Shown here piece by piece: positions 15,722 to 24,621 of a stretch of 32,363 nt of DNA (the first letter of the stretch is position 1; every line of letters begins with the position of its first letter). The DNA comes from Bordetella parapertussis. GTDB taxonomy: Bacteria; Pseudomonadota; Gammaproteobacteria; Burkholderiales; SG8-41. The stretch lies in assembly GCA_945901405.1 (NCBI GenBank), contig CAMDLH010000058.1, positions 1 through 32,363 on the forward strand. Reading direction: 5' to 3'. Made by a program: the position numbers and the translations under genes. Under the pieces are notes generated by a model, which worked only from the letters and a program-made list of their open reading frames with translations, searched no databases and was not told the origin of the DNA.

Positions 15722-17512
15722 CTAAAACGCCGACTCCGCCAGCGCCATCACGCTGTCTGCTCCGCCGAGCACCGTACGTCCGTATGCCGCCGCGCGCGGC
15801 AGTTCGTGTTCCACATAAAAGCGCGCGGTAACCATTTTGGATTTCAAGAATTCGCTATCGGCGCCCGCCTCGCCGAGTTTGCGTTTGGCGACCAGCGCCG
15901 AGCGCGCCATCATCCAGCCGCCCGCCATCGTGCCGAACTGTTTGAGATACGGCACCGCCACTGCCGCCACGGCGTTGGGGTTTTTCGGAAACGTCTCCAC
16001 GATCCAGCGTGTTGCCTCGGCAAGCGCATCGATTGATTGCGTGAGGCCCGCGGACATCGCCGCGCAGTCGCCGCCCGCGGCCGTGAGCTCGCCCGCGCAT
16101 TTGCGCATTTCCTCGATCAACGCCAATGCGGTGGCGCCCTTCTCGTAACCCACCTTGCGCCCGACAAGATCGTTCGCCTGTATGCCCGTTGTGCCTTCAT
16201 AAATCGTGGTGATGCGCGCATCGCGCAGATACTGCGCGGCGCCCGTTTCCTCGACAAAACCCATGCCGCCGTGTATCTGCACGCCGGTGGAAGTGATCTC
16301 CACGCATTGCTCGGTGCACCAGGCCTTCACTACGGGGATCAGCAAATCCACAAGACTCTGGCTGCGGCGTTTTTCAGCAGCGTCCGGGTTGCGTTTTGCC
16401 TTGTCGAGCAAGGCGGCCGCGACGTACGCAATCGCGCGCATCGCCTCGATCTGCGACTTCATGCTCATCAGCATGCGCCGCACGTCGGGGTGATTGATGA
16501 TGGTGACCCTGTCGCCGCTGCGCTGGCCGATGGCACGGCCCTGCACGCGCGTCTTCGCGTATTCGAGGGCGTGCTGATACGCGCGCTCGGCGATGGCAAC
16601 GCCTTCGAGGCCTACGCCCAGCCGCGCGTGGTTCATCATGGTGAACATGCACTCGAGACCGCGATTGGGTTCACCAACCCGGTAGCCGATCGCGCCGCCG
16701 GCATCGCCATATTGCAACACGCAGGTGGGGCTCGCGTGTATGCCCATTTTGTGTTCGATAGAGACGCATTTCACGTCATTGCGTTTGCCTGGCGTGCCAT
16801 CGGCGTTGACCATGAATTTCGGCACCACGAAGAGCGATATCCCCTTCACGCCTTCGGGCGCATCGGGCAGTCGTGCGAGCACGAGATGCACAATGTTGGC
16901 CGCCATGTCGTGCTCGCCCCAGGTAATGAAAATCTTGGTGCCACTGATTTTGTAATGATCGCCATCGGGTACGGCCTTCGCGCGCACCGCCGACAAATCG
17001 CTGCCCGCCTGCGGCTCGGTCAGATTCATCGTGCCGCTCCACTCGCCGCTGGCAAGCTTGGCGAGATAGGTCTGCTGCAAATCGGCGGATGCATGGTGCT
17101 GCAAGGCCTCGATCACGCCAGAAGTCAGCATCGGGCACAGGCAGAATGACATGTTGCTGCTGTTCCACATCTCCTGCACCGGGTTGGCGACGATGTGGGG
17201 CAAACCCTGCCCGCCGAAATCAGTTTTTGCCCCCAGGCCATTCCAGCCGGCATCGACGAATTGCTTGTAGGCGTCGCGAAATCCCTCGGGGGATTTCACC
17301 ACGCCGTCCGACAACTGTGCGCCTTGCGCGTCACCCACGCGGTTCAACGGCTCCAGCACTTCCTGCGCGAACTTGGCTGCTTCGTCGAGCACCGAGTCAA
17401 CCAGATCGGAACTGACATCCTCGCAACCGGGCAAGGCCTTGACTTCGGACAAGCCCGCCAGTTCGTTGATGACGAATTTCATGTCTTTTAGTGGCGCGAC
17501 GTATGACGACAT
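15722..17512 (-). CDS. Acyl-CoA dehydrogenase with extended C-terminal domain (DmdC/AcdA-like)
   Basis: 596 aa, the length of the acyl-CoA dehydrogenase subgroup with an extra C-terminal domain, which includes the 3-methylmercaptopropionyl-CoA dehydrogenase DmdC and several substrate-unknown enzymes. FAD-binding motifs NLTEPQAGSDLSAVRA and GTKIFITWGEHD are visible. The catalytic glutamate lies in IYEGTTGIQANDL (about residue 435). It is preceded by GGAG 8 nt before the ATG. A Bug receptor ends 61 nt upstream, making a Bug-dehydrogenase transcription unit. Electrons would pass to the ETF encoded upstream on the same strand. Which acyl-CoA it oxidises is unknown. Confidence 0.92.
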   Translation of the reverse strand: MSSYVAPLKDMKFVINELAGLSEVKALPGCEDVSSDLVDSVLDEAAKFAQEVLEPLNRVGDAQGAQLSDGVVKSPEGFRDAYKQFVDAGWNGLGAKTDFGGQGLPHIVANPVQEMWNSSNMSFCLCPMLTSGVIEALQHHASADLQQTYLAKLASGEWSGTMNLTEPQAGSDLSAVRAKAVPDGDHYKISGTKIFITWGEHDMAANIVHLVLARLPDAPEGVKGISLFVVPKFMVNADGTPGKRNDVKCVSIEHKMGIHASPTCVLQYGDAGGAIGYRVGEPNRGLECMFTMMNHARLGVGLEGVAIAERAYQHALEYAKTRVQGRAIGQRSGDRVTIINHPDVRRMLMSMKSQIEAMRAIAYVAAALLDKAKRNPDAAEKRRSQSLVDLLIPVVKAWCTEQCVEITSTGVQIHGGMGFVEETGAAQYLRDARITTIYEGTTGIQANDLVGRKVGYEKGATALALIEEMRKCAGELTAAGGDCAAMSAGLTQSIDALAEATRWIVETFPKNPNAVAAVAVPYLKQFGTMAGGWMMARSALVAKRKLGEAGADSEFLKSKMVTARFYVEHELPRAAAYGRTVLGGADSVMALAESAF

Positions 17513-17573
17513 GGCTCTGCTCCGTAAAAGTATGGCAATACCTACGTTCCATATTACCGTAAAGATTGCAACG

Positions 17574-18557
17574 TTACCCCAGGCGTATGCCTGCTTGCTG
17601 AATTACCTTCAGCCATTTTGCGAACTGCTCGGCATTCAGTTTGCCGAGCTCCGCCGGCGTCGAGGTGCGCAGCTCGATGCCTTCGCCGGCGAGCCGCTGC
17701 CTGACTTCCGGCGTGGAAAGCCGCTGAATCACTTCGCGATTCAAGCGGTTGATGATGTCGGGCGGCGTGCCGGCGGGCGCGACCACCGAATAAAACTGTT
17801 CAAGCTCGAAACCGCGCAACCCGGATTCGTCGACCGTGGGAATATCCGGCGCGAGCGAGGTGCGTTTAAGACTGGTGACACCCAGCGCGCGCACGCGCTT
17901 CTCGCGCACTTGCGGCAGCGCGGTCAAGAAGTTGGCGATCATCACGAACGTCTCGCCTTGCAGCAGCGACATCATCGCGGGCGCGCCGCCCTTGTACGGC
18001 ACGTGCAGCATTTTCACCTGCGCCAGGGCCTGAAACAATTCACCGCCGAGATGCGCCGGGCCGCCCTGCCCCGTGGACGAATACGTAATCTTGCCTTCGC
18101 TCGCCTTTGCCAGCCGTATCAGATCGCGCACGTTCTCCGCCGGAAGCGACGGATGCGTCACCAGCATATACGCCGTGGTGCCGATCAGCGAGATCGGCGC
18201 AAAATCCTTCACCGGATCGTACTTGCGATCGACAATCAGCGCGGGGCCGGTGATCAAGGTCGCGGCACTGCCGAGCAGCAACATGTAGCCATCCTTCGGC
18301 GCACGCGCCACCATCTCCGCCGCAATGCCGCCGCCCGCGCCGCCGCGATTGTCGGGCACAATTTGCTGGCCCAGCGCGGGGCTGACTTTTTCCGCGATCA
18401 GGCGTGCGACGGTATCGGTGCCGCCGCCGGGGGCGTTGGGCACGATCAGGCGGATGGGTTTTGAGGGGTAGGTTTGGCCATGGGCAATAGGCGCGGTTGC
18501 TGGAATTCCCAGCATGGTCACCACACAAACAACGCTGATTTTGGAGTTTCTGTTCAT
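17574..18557 (-). CDS. Bug/TctC-type periplasmic solute receptor 2
   Basis: 327 aa from the ATG at 18557, which has AAAGGAA about 9 nt upstream. The ATG at 18581 lies inside a short extragenic palindrome and is less likely. Signal peptide (about residues 1-28, ending HGQ), then TYPSKPIRLIVPNAPGGG and the DNRGGAGGG loop typical of the family. Probably co-transcribed with the dehydrogenase gene ending at 15722. Ligand unknown. Confidence 0.91.
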   Translation of the reverse strand: MNRNSKISVVCVVTMLGIPATAPIAHGQTYPSKPIRLIVPNAPGGGTDTVARLIAEKVSPALGQQIVPDNRGGAGGGIAAEMVARAPKDGYMLLLGSAATLITGPALIVDRKYDPVKDFAPISLIGTTAYMLVTHPSLPAENVRDLIRLAKASEGKITYSSTGQGGPAHLGGELFQALAQVKMLHVPYKGGAPAMMSLLQGETFVMIANFLTALPQVREKRVRALGVTSLKRTSLAPDIPTVDESGLRGFELEQFYSVVAPAGTPPDIINRLNREVIQRLSTPEVRQRLAGEGIELRTSTPAELGKLNAEQFAKWLKVIQQAGIRLG

Positions 18558-18588
18558 TGCAAATATTCCTTTATTGCGCATTCCGCCA

Positions 18589-18609
18589 GGCGCAATTAAA
18601 GATTGCGCC
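18589..18609. repeat. Perfect 8-bp palindrome, REP-like
   Basis: GGCGCAAT (18589-18596) and ATTGCGCC (18602-18609) are perfect inverted repeats around a 5-nt TAAAG loop. The sequence resembles the short GC-rich extragenic palindromes with a GTAGGGCGCAAT end common in betaproteobacteria. Only one copy is in the window, so the repeat status is inference. Confidence 0.5.
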
Positions 18610-18624
18610 CTACAAGTTCAAAAC

Positions 18625-18660
18625 AAAAAAGGGCGCAACCCTTGCGGATCACGCCCCTTT
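18625..18660 (-). terminator. Rho-independent terminator of etfBA
   Basis: On the minus strand AAAGGGGCG (18660-18652) pairs with CGCCCTTT (18635-18628) with one bulged base, enclosing a nested perfect TTGCG-like stem (CGCAA 18634-18638, TTGCG 18642-18646), and is followed by a run of T residues. It starts 23 nt after the etfA stop, so it should end the etfBA transcript before the Bug receptor gene. Confidence 0.75.
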
Positions 18661-18682
18661 GCCGCATCCCTGATGAACTAAC

Positions 18683-19612
18683 TCAGCCCAGTTCCTTCAC
18701 CATCTCCGGCACGGCCTTGAACAGATCATCCACGATCCAGTAACTTGCTATCGAGAAGATCGGCGCTTCAGCGTCCTTGTTGATGGCGACGATGACCTTG
18801 CTGTCTTTCATGCCGGCCAGATGCTGAATCGCGCCGGAGATGCCGACCGCGATGTACAGCTCGGGGGCGACGATCTTGCCGGTTTGGCCGACTTGATAAT
18901 CGTTGGGCACAAAACCAGAATCAACCGCCGCGCGTGATGCGCCCACGGCAGCACCCAGCTTGTCTGCCAGCGGTTCGAGAATTTTGAAATTCTCGGCGCT
19001 GCCCATGCCGCGGCCGCCGGAGACGATGATGCGTGCCGCCGTCAATTCAGGACGCGCGGACTTGGTGAGTTCCTGTCCGTTGAACTTGGACAAGCCCGCA
19101 TCCGGCGCAGCCGCCAATGTCTCGACCGCCGCACTACCGCCCGCGCCCGCCGGATCAAACGCCGTGCCACGCACGGTGATGACCTTGATTGCGTCGCTCG
19201 ATTGCACCGTCGCCATCACATTGCCGGCGTAGGTCGGGCGCACGAAGGTGTCGGCGGAAACCACGCCGCTGATGTCCGAAATCTGCTGCACGTCGAGCGT
19301 GGCCGCCACGCGCGGCATGAAGTTCTTGCCGAAGCCGCTGGCGGGTGCAACCAGATGCGTGTAGTTCTTGGCGATGCTCAAAATCAACGCCGCCATGTTC
19401 TCGGCCACCGCGCCTTCGTATTGCGGCGCATCCGCGAGCAATACCTTGGCTACGCCAGCGACTTTCGCCGCCGTGGCGCCCGCTTCCGCGCAACCGTGCC
19501 CGGCGATCAGCACCGTGACATCACCGCCAAGCTTGGTGGCGGCCGTAATTGTGTTCGCCGTGCCCGGCTTCAATTGCTTGCCGTCGTGTTCGGCTATGAC
19601 CAGGACTGCCAT
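18683..19612 (-). CDS. etfA: Electron transfer flavoprotein alpha subunit
   Basis: 309 aa, normal for EtfA/FixB. The C-terminal FAD-binding region is clear: [37 protein letters not shown] and [15 protein letters not shown], the hallmark of the alpha subunit. With EtfB it takes electrons from acyl-CoA dehydrogenases and passes them to ETF:quinone oxidoreductase, which is not in this window. Its ATG shares a base with the etfB stop (TAATG), so translation is coupled. Confidence 0.96.
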   Translation of the reverse strand: MAVLVIAEHDGKQLKPGTANTITAATKLGGDVTVLIAGHGCAEAGATAAKVAGVAKVLLADAPQYEGAVAENMAALILSIAKNYTHLVAPASGFGKNFMPRVAATLDVQQISDISGVVSADTFVRPTYAGNVMATVQSSDAIKVITVRGTAFDPAGAGGSAAVETLAAAPDAGLSKFNGQELTKSARPELTAARIIVSGGRGMGSAENFKILEPLADKLGAAVGASRAAVDSGFVPNDYQVGQTGKIVAPELYIAVGISGAIQHLAGMKDSKVIVAINKDAEAPIFSIASYWIVDDLFKAVPEMVKELG

Positions 19613-20361
19613 TAGATTACCCTCGCTTCGGTCTTGAGTTTGGCTATGAGTTCTTTTGCGTCGGCCACCTTCACCCCGGCGCTGCGCTTGGCGGGTTCTT
19701 CAACCTTCAACGTCTTCAGACGCGGCGCGGGGTTTACGCCCAGCGCGTCGGGCTTGATGACCTCCATCGGTTTTTTCTTTGCCTTCATGATGTTGGGCAG
19801 CGTGACGTAACGCGGTTCGTTCAAACGAAGATCGGCCGTGACCACCGCCGGCAATTTCATTGTGAGTTTTTCCAGACCGCCATCGATTTCGCGCGTGATG
19901 TCGGCGCTGTCGCCGTTGATCGTCACGTTCGAGATATGCGTCGCCTGCGGCCAGCCGAGCAGCGCGGCGAGCATTTGCCCGCACTGATTCGAATCGTCGT
20001 CGATCGCCTGCTTGCCCATGATGACGAGGCGAGGCTGTTCTTTTTCGCAAATCGCCTTCAACACCTTGGCCACCATCAGCGGCTGCACTTCCTCGGTGGT
20101 TTCGACGAGGATGCCGCGATCCGCACCCATCGCCATCGCGGTGCGCAGCGTTTCCTGACACTGCTGCACGCCGATCGACACCACCACGATTTCGGTGACG
20201 ATGCCCGCTTCTTTCATGCGTACTGCTTGTTCCACGGCGATTTCGCAGAACGGATTGATTGTCATTTTGACATTGGCCGTTTCGACTCCGCTGCCGTCTG
20301 ACTTGACGCGCACCTTCACATACGGGTCGATCACGCGCTTGGCCGTGACCAGGACTTTCAT
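19612..20361 (-). CDS. etfB: Electron transfer flavoprotein beta subunit
   Basis: 249 aa EtfB/FixA. Start [20 protein letters not shown], the [13 protein letters not shown] segment, and the AMP/domain-III region [24 protein letters not shown] are typical. GGAG lies 6 nt before the ATG. First gene of the etfBA operon, with a copy of the intergenic motif 122 nt upstream. This is the hub expected to serve the three acyl-CoA dehydrogenases encoded in the window. Confidence 0.96.
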   Translation of the reverse strand: MKVLVTAKRVIDPYVKVRVKSDGSGVETANVKMTINPFCEIAVEQAVRMKEAGIVTEIVVVSIGVQQCQETLRTAMAMGADRGILVETTEEVQPLMVAKVLKAICEKEQPRLVIMGKQAIDDDSNQCGQMLAALLGWPQATHISNVTINGDSADITREIDGGLEKLTMKLPAVVTADLRLNEPRYVTLPNIMKAKKKPMEVIKPDALGVNPAPRLKTLKVEEPAKRSAGVKVADAKELIAKLKTEARVI

Positions 20362-20482
20362 TGATTCTCCTTCAGGGAAATTAACAACTGGGTAAACAAC
20401 TTGGGAAAGAACAGGACTGACGAAACGGCGTATTTTAGCGAAAAGCCCTCGCGCGCGAAACCTTCACGTAATCAGCGAATTA

Positions 20483-20502
20483 CGTAACTTATTGTTTTTA
20501 TT
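20483..20502 (-). repeat. Intergenic motif copy 2 (upstream of etfB)
   Basis: Minus strand AATAAAAACAATAAGTTACG, 122 nt upstream of the etfB start and in the same orientation relative to its downstream gene as copies 3 and 4. Confidence 0.6.
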
Positions 20503-20539
20503 CATGTTTTTTACATCGTGGACTCGTGCTTGCGGCACA

Positions 20540-21583
20540 TCAGAGCATCGCACGCATGGGCAGAAACTTCACGAAGCCAGGCGTCATCGCCTCCGAACTC
20601 CTGGGTTTACACTGCGCGGCCGAGAGTTTTTCGGCCCACTCGCGATAACGCAACACCAGCGGCGGGTTCATGATGCATTCCGCGCGGCCGTGCGGGTGCC
20701 CGAAGTGAAACAGCAGGTGCCCGATCTCGTGCACCAGCATCAGCGCCGCGTGGCGCAGCGCCTCGTCTTCCGAATATGTCTCGTTGCCGCGCATCTGCCG
20801 CGTATTGTCGTCGCCGCCCATGAACGGATACAGGCTCAAAATCGCGGTCGTGCCGAAACGCGCCGACGGATTGACCGTGGTGAATCCGTCGGTGACACCG
20901 CCGCGAATCGCGCTGTGTATCGACACCGCGCCGTACTCCGCGCTGGCGATCAATTGATTGGTGATGACCACATCGAAGGGCACCGCGACGCGCGGCACGG
21001 CGCTCCAGTAGACCAGTTCATTGTACGGCATGTCGTCGATCAGCTTGCCGCCGAAGCGTGCGTTGAACATTGTGAAATCCACCAGCCGCTCGATATGCGT
21101 GCGCAACAGCGAACTTGCCAGCGCCTCGGGCGTGCGTTCCGTCAGCGGGCCGAATAAATACGGCTGCGCCAGCCCGTATAAATCATCGAACTCATCCGCC
21201 GCGCCGCGCAGGTAACTCGCGAAGCTCCTGCGCATGCGCTCGATATCGCCCGTGCCGCCGCGAAAATCGTAAATCGCGCCGTCGAGTGATGTGCGCAACT
21301 GCGCGGGAAATTTATCGAACACGTCCTGCACCTGCATCTCGACGGGGCGCGTGAACATGACCTCCACGCCGAAGTGTTCGCGCGCGGCCGCACGCGCATG
21401 GGCCAGCAACTTGTCCACGTCCTGCATCGAAAGCTCCACCGGCATGCGCGGATTGGCCACATACGCCACGCGCAACTCCGCCGCCCCGTTGGCAAGCTTG
21501 GGCAGGGCCAGCGCGGGGATGGGTTTAAACGGCTGGGCCGTGGCGGTGACGGCAAACATCATGCCGAGCATCGCGATGAGCAT
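20540..21583 (-). CDS. Putative secreted zinc metallopeptidase with unusual histidine cluster
   Basis: 347 aa from the ATG at 21583; the open frame extends to 21730. The N-terminus (LIAMLGMMFAVTATAQ) is a signal peptide. Near the C-terminus is the zinc-binding helix HEIGHLLFHFGHPHGRAECIM, with H285, E286 and H289 as the HExxH core, further histidines at 293, 296 and 298, and Cys303-Ile-Met305. The layout recalls metzincins (HExxHxxGxxH and a later Met), but the third-histidine spacing is off by one and the glycine is Phe. I do not recognise the family. It lies 97 nt after a Bug receptor on the same strand. GGAG is too close to the first ATG (1 nt), so an internal ATG at 21571 may be used. Confidence 0.65.
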   Translation of the reverse strand: MLIAMLGMMFAVTATAQPFKPIPALALPKLANGAAELRVAYVANPRMPVELSMQDVDKLLAHARAAAREHFGVEVMFTRPVEMQVQDVFDKFPAQLRTSLDGAIYDFRGGTGDIERMRRSFASYLRGAADEFDDLYGLAQPYLFGPLTERTPEALASSLLRTHIERLVDFTMFNARFGGKLIDDMPYNELVYWSAVPRVAVPFDVVITNQLIASAEYGAVSIHSAIRGGVTDGFTTVNPSARFGTTAILSLYPFMGGDDNTRQMRGNETYSEDEALRHAALMLVHEIGHLLFHFGHPHGRAECIMNPPLVLRYREWAEKLSAAQCKPRSSEAMTPGFVKFLPMRAML

Positions 21584-21680
21584 GCTCCAATAAGAACCAT
21601 GCCTGGATGCGGCGCCAGAGCGGCGAACGTCAAGCCGCGATACGCACTCGAAAAACACTAAAAACTCAACACTGTAGTCA

Positions 21681-22640
21681 TCACTCCGCCCGCAACCGCG
21701 CCGCGCCCACAACGATGCGCCATTTCTCAAGATCGCTGTCGATCAACTTTGCGAATTCGGCGCGCGTGGAGGAGCGCGCCTCGCCGCCCTGGTTGGCGAA
21801 GCGCTCGCGCACGTCGGCACCGGCTACGATTTGCACGAGCTCGGTGTTAAGCCTGTCAAGGATGCTCGCGGACACGCCCGCGGGCGCGAGCAGGCCGTAC
21901 CATGTCGCGGTCTCGAATTCAGGCAGCCCCTGCTCTGCTATCGGCCTCACGTCGGGCAAAACCGCCACGCGCTTGCGGCTGGTGACGCCGAGCGCCCTTA
22001 ACTTGCCGCTCTTGATCAGCGGCACGGCGTTGGTCATGCCGGACATCACCAGCTCGATTTGCCCGCCCGCAAGATCGATCATCGCCGGCGCCACGCCCTT
22101 GTAAGGCACGTGCGTCATGTCGATCTTCGCCTGATACTTGAATAGTTCCGTCACCAGATTGATCACGCTGCCCACCCCGGAAGAGCCATACCGCAGCTTG
22201 CCCGGATTCGCGCGCGCCAGCGCGATCAGCTCCTGCACCGAATTCGCCGCGACCGACGGGTGCACGGCAAGCACGCCGGGCTGCTCGAATATCAGCGCAA
22301 TCGGCGCGAGATCGCGTTTCACGTCATAAGGCGATTTGCGATTCACCGCGGCATTCATGGTGATCGCGGTCGATGCCACCAGCAGCGTATAACCATCCGG
22401 CGTTGATTTCGCCGCGAGATCGACGCCCACCACCGAGCCGCCACCCTCGCGATTGAACACCACCATGTTCTGGCCGAGCCGCTGGCCCAGACGTTCGGCG
22501 ATGGTGCGGCCCAAGATGTCGGCCACACCCGCGGGTGCGTACGGCACGATCACGCGTACCGGCTTGGCGGGGTAATCCTGCGCGAACGCAACTCCCGCCA
22601 ACGCCAACGCCACAAATCCGACTTTTGCAAACGACACCAT
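21681..22640 (-). CDS. Bug/TctC-type periplasmic solute receptor 3
   Basis: 319 aa. Signal peptide (about residues 1-20, ending AFA), then QDYPAKPVRVIVPYAPAG, with the family GGG motif replaced by AGV in APAGVAD. The FNREGGGSV loop replaces the usual DNR-GG. The ATG lies 4 nt after the stop of an enoyl-CoA hydratase gene, so the two are coupled; the AAGGCAG before the ATG is inside the hydratase end. Same architecture as the pair at 29819-31559. Ligand unknown, but it may be the free acid whose CoA ester the hydratase handles (inference). Confidence 0.91.
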   Translation of the reverse strand: MVSFAKVGFVALALAGVAFAQDYPAKPVRVIVPYAPAGVADILGRTIAERLGQRLGQNMVVFNREGGGSVVGVDLAAKSTPDGYTLLVASTAITMNAAVNRKSPYDVKRDLAPIALIFEQPGVLAVHPSVAANSVQELIALARANPGKLRYGSSGVGSVINLVTELFKYQAKIDMTHVPYKGVAPAMIDLAGGQIELVMSGMTNAVPLIKSGKLRALGVTSRKRVAVLPDVRPIAEQGLPEFETATWYGLLAPAGVSASILDRLNTELVQIVAGADVRERFANQGGEARSSTRAEFAKLIDSDLEKWRIVVGAARLRAE

Positions 22641-22644
22641 GGCG

Positions 22645-23424
22645 CTATCTGCCTTTAAAATCTGGCTTGCGCTTCTCGCGAAACGCCGCGCCCGCTTCCT
22701 TGCGATCCTCGGTGGAAGCGATCAATGCCGATAAATCAGCCTCGATGCGCAGTCCTGTAGGCAAATCGGTATCGAGGCTGCCGCGTACGGCTTCTTTCAC
22801 CAGCAGCACCGACAACGGCGCATGTCCGGCGATTCGTTGCGCGAGTTTTTCAGCGGCGGCGAGCAACTCCGCGCGCGGCACCAGGCGGCTGATCAAGCCC
22901 ATGCCGTGCGCGGCCTTGGCGTCAATTTGATCGGCGGTCAGCGCGATGTCGAGCGCGCGGCCCAGACCGACAATGCGCGCAAGCCGCTGCGTGCCGCCGG
23001 AGCCGGGCAAGGTGCCGCGAGCGACTTCCGGCAGGCCGAATTTCGCGTCATCCGACGCGATGCGTATGTCACACGCCATGGCTATCTCCAGCCCGCCGCC
23101 GAGGCAATAGCCGTGAATCGCCGCGATCATCGGTTTGCGCGCGCGGTCGAACGCGAGTATCCAGTGCTCGTGCGCGCGATTTTGCCGGTACTTCACCAGC
23201 GACCCCACGTCGCCAAAACCTTTCACGTCGGCGCCCGCGCAAAACGCACGCTCGCCCGCGCCGGTGAACACCATCACGCGCACTTCGTCGTCGGCTTCCG
23301 CGCGCTCTATCGCCAGCGGCACCGCCGCGCGCAGTTCGTCGCTGATGGCGTTGAGCGCCTGCGGACGATTTAGCGTGATCCAGGCCACCGTGCCGCGTTT
23401 TTCGTACAGAATGACTTCGTTCAT
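22645..23424 (-). CDS. Enoyl-CoA hydratase with both catalytic glutamates
   Basis: 259 aa. The only crotonase in the window with a complete classical active site: GGGLEIAMACD supplies the first glutamate and GLPEVARGTLPGSGGTQRL the second, with the oxyanion-hole glycines (GAGERAFCAGADVKGF, GYCLGGG). It ends in FREKRKPDFKGR. Hydration of a trans-2-enoyl-CoA to the 3-hydroxyacyl-CoA is the likely reaction. No Shine-Dalgarno is visible: the ATG is preceded by ATTTATT and, 7 nt further up, by intergenic motif copy 3, so leaderless translation or an unusual leader is possible. First gene of a two-gene cassette with Bug receptor 3. Confidence 0.92.
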   Translation of the reverse strand: MNEVILYEKRGTVAWITLNRPQALNAISDELRAAVPLAIERAEADDEVRVMVFTGAGERAFCAGADVKGFGDVGSLVKYRQNRAHEHWILAFDRARKPMIAAIHGYCLGGGLEIAMACDIRIASDDAKFGLPEVARGTLPGSGGTQRLARIVGLGRALDIALTADQIDAKAAHGMGLISRLVPRAELLAAAEKLAQRIAGHAPLSVLLVKEAVRGSLDTDLPTGLRIEADLSALIASTEDRKEAGAAFREKRKPDFKGR

Positions 23425-23431
23425 AATAAAT

Positions 23432-23451
23432 CGTAAGTAATTGTTTTTACA
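23432..23451 (-). repeat. Intergenic motif copy 3 (immediately upstream of an enoyl-CoA hydratase)
   Basis: Minus strand TGTAAAAACAATTACTTACG, only 7 nt before the ATG of the hydratase at 23424 and 9 nt after the stop of the preceding dehydrogenase gene. At this position it may affect transcription or translation start. Confidence 0.6.
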
Positions 23452-23460
23452 TGATATTTT

Positions 23461-24606
23461 CTAGGGCACTGATTTCAGCACATCACGTGCGATCAGCATG
23501 CGCTGAATCTCCGACGCGCCTTCGCCGACTCGATAATGCCGCACATCGCGGTACATGCGTTCAATCGGATAACCCTGCACGATGCCCATGCCGCCGTGAA
23601 TCTGCACCGCGCGGTCAGCGGCACGGCCGACCATTTCCGAACAATACAGCTTGCACATATTCGGCAGCGTGCCGACGTGCTCCCCGGCGTCGATGCGCGT
23701 CAGCGTGTCGTAGACCAGTGCGCGCGCGCTCGCCAGATCAACCGCCGAATCCGCGAGCATCCATTGTATCGCCTGGCGTTCCGCCAGCGGCTTGCCGAAA
23801 GTCACGCGCGCCTTCGCATGCGTGGCGGACATTTCAAGCATGCGGTCCGCCATGCCGATGCACGAACACGACACCGCCATGCGACCGTCGAGCAACGATT
23901 CCTTCGCAAGATCGAAGCCGCGCCCCACTTGCCCCAGCATCGCGCCATCGGGCACGACGCAGTTGTCGAATTCGATCTCGGCGAGCTTGATCACCGCCGA
24001 ACCCATGGTGGTATCGACGCGCGTGATGTTGAACCCATTGGTGCCACGATCCACCAGGAAGGCGGTGACGCCGCCGCGCGTGCGCTTCTGTTGATCGGTG
24101 ATCGCCATCACCATGATGAAATCCGCATCGTGCGCGCCGTTGATGTAATGCTTGCGGCCGTTGATGGTCCAGCCGGCCGTGGTCTTGTCGGCGCGCGTGG
24201 TCATCGCCGAGTTATCCGAGCCGCCAGCGGGCTCGGTCAGCGCGAACGCGGTGCGTAGCGTGCCGTCGATCAGACCCGGCAGATATTTGCGCTTTTGTTC
24301 ATCCGTGCCATGGCGCGAAATCGCGATTGGCGTAAGCCCGCCGCCGCCGCTCGCCAGCAAACCGAAAATGCGGTGCGAGCGGCTGAATTCCTCGAGCATC
24401 AAGCAATATGGAAATAGCCCCATGCCCGCGCCCCCCGCAGACTGCGGCAGGCGCATCGCGAGATAACCGTGCTTGCCCATCAGCGGCAACACATGCGGCG
24501 GCAACACGCCGCTGGCGTCGATGTCCTTTTCCAGCGGTGCGAGTTCGCGCGTGACGAATTTGCGCAGCGCGTCGCGCATTTGAATGAGTTCGGGTGTCAG
24601 AGACAT
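23461..24606 (-). CDS. Acyl-CoA dehydrogenase (short/medium-chain type)
   Basis: 381 aa from the ATG at 24606; a TTG at 24618 gives four more residues. Family motifs: FALTEPAGGSDNSAMTTRA, GRKHYINGAHDADF and the C-terminal GIVQGYPIERMYRD. The catalytic base is expected in VGEGASEIQRMLI. Normal soluble tetrameric acyl-CoA dehydrogenase length. The preceding crotonase gene stops 15 nt upstream, so the two form an operon. Electrons would go to EtfAB. Substrate chain unknown; the branched-chain or short-chain subfamilies share these motifs. Confidence 0.93.
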   Translation of the reverse strand: MSLTPELIQMRDALRKFVTRELAPLEKDIDASGVLPPHVLPLMGKHGYLAMRLPQSAGGAGMGLFPYCLMLEEFSRSHRIFGLLASGGGGLTPIAISRHGTDEQKRKYLPGLIDGTLRTAFALTEPAGGSDNSAMTTRADKTTAGWTINGRKHYINGAHDADFIMVMAITDQQKRTRGGVTAFLVDRGTNGFNITRVDTTMGSAVIKLAEIEFDNCVVPDGAMLGQVGRGFDLAKESLLDGRMAVSCSCIGMADRMLEMSATHAKARVTFGKPLAERQAIQWMLADSAVDLASARALVYDTLTRIDAGEHVGTLPNMCKLYCSEMVGRAADRAVQIHGGMGIVQGYPIERMYRDVRHYRVGEGASEIQRMLIARDVLKSVP

Positions 24607-24621
24607 GATTGCATGCAAGCG

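Noticed and set aside
17373-18464. Plus-strand frame of 363 aa crossing the Bug receptor 2 gene
   Set aside because: Crosses two genes on the opposite strand, Arg-rich, no recognisable fold.
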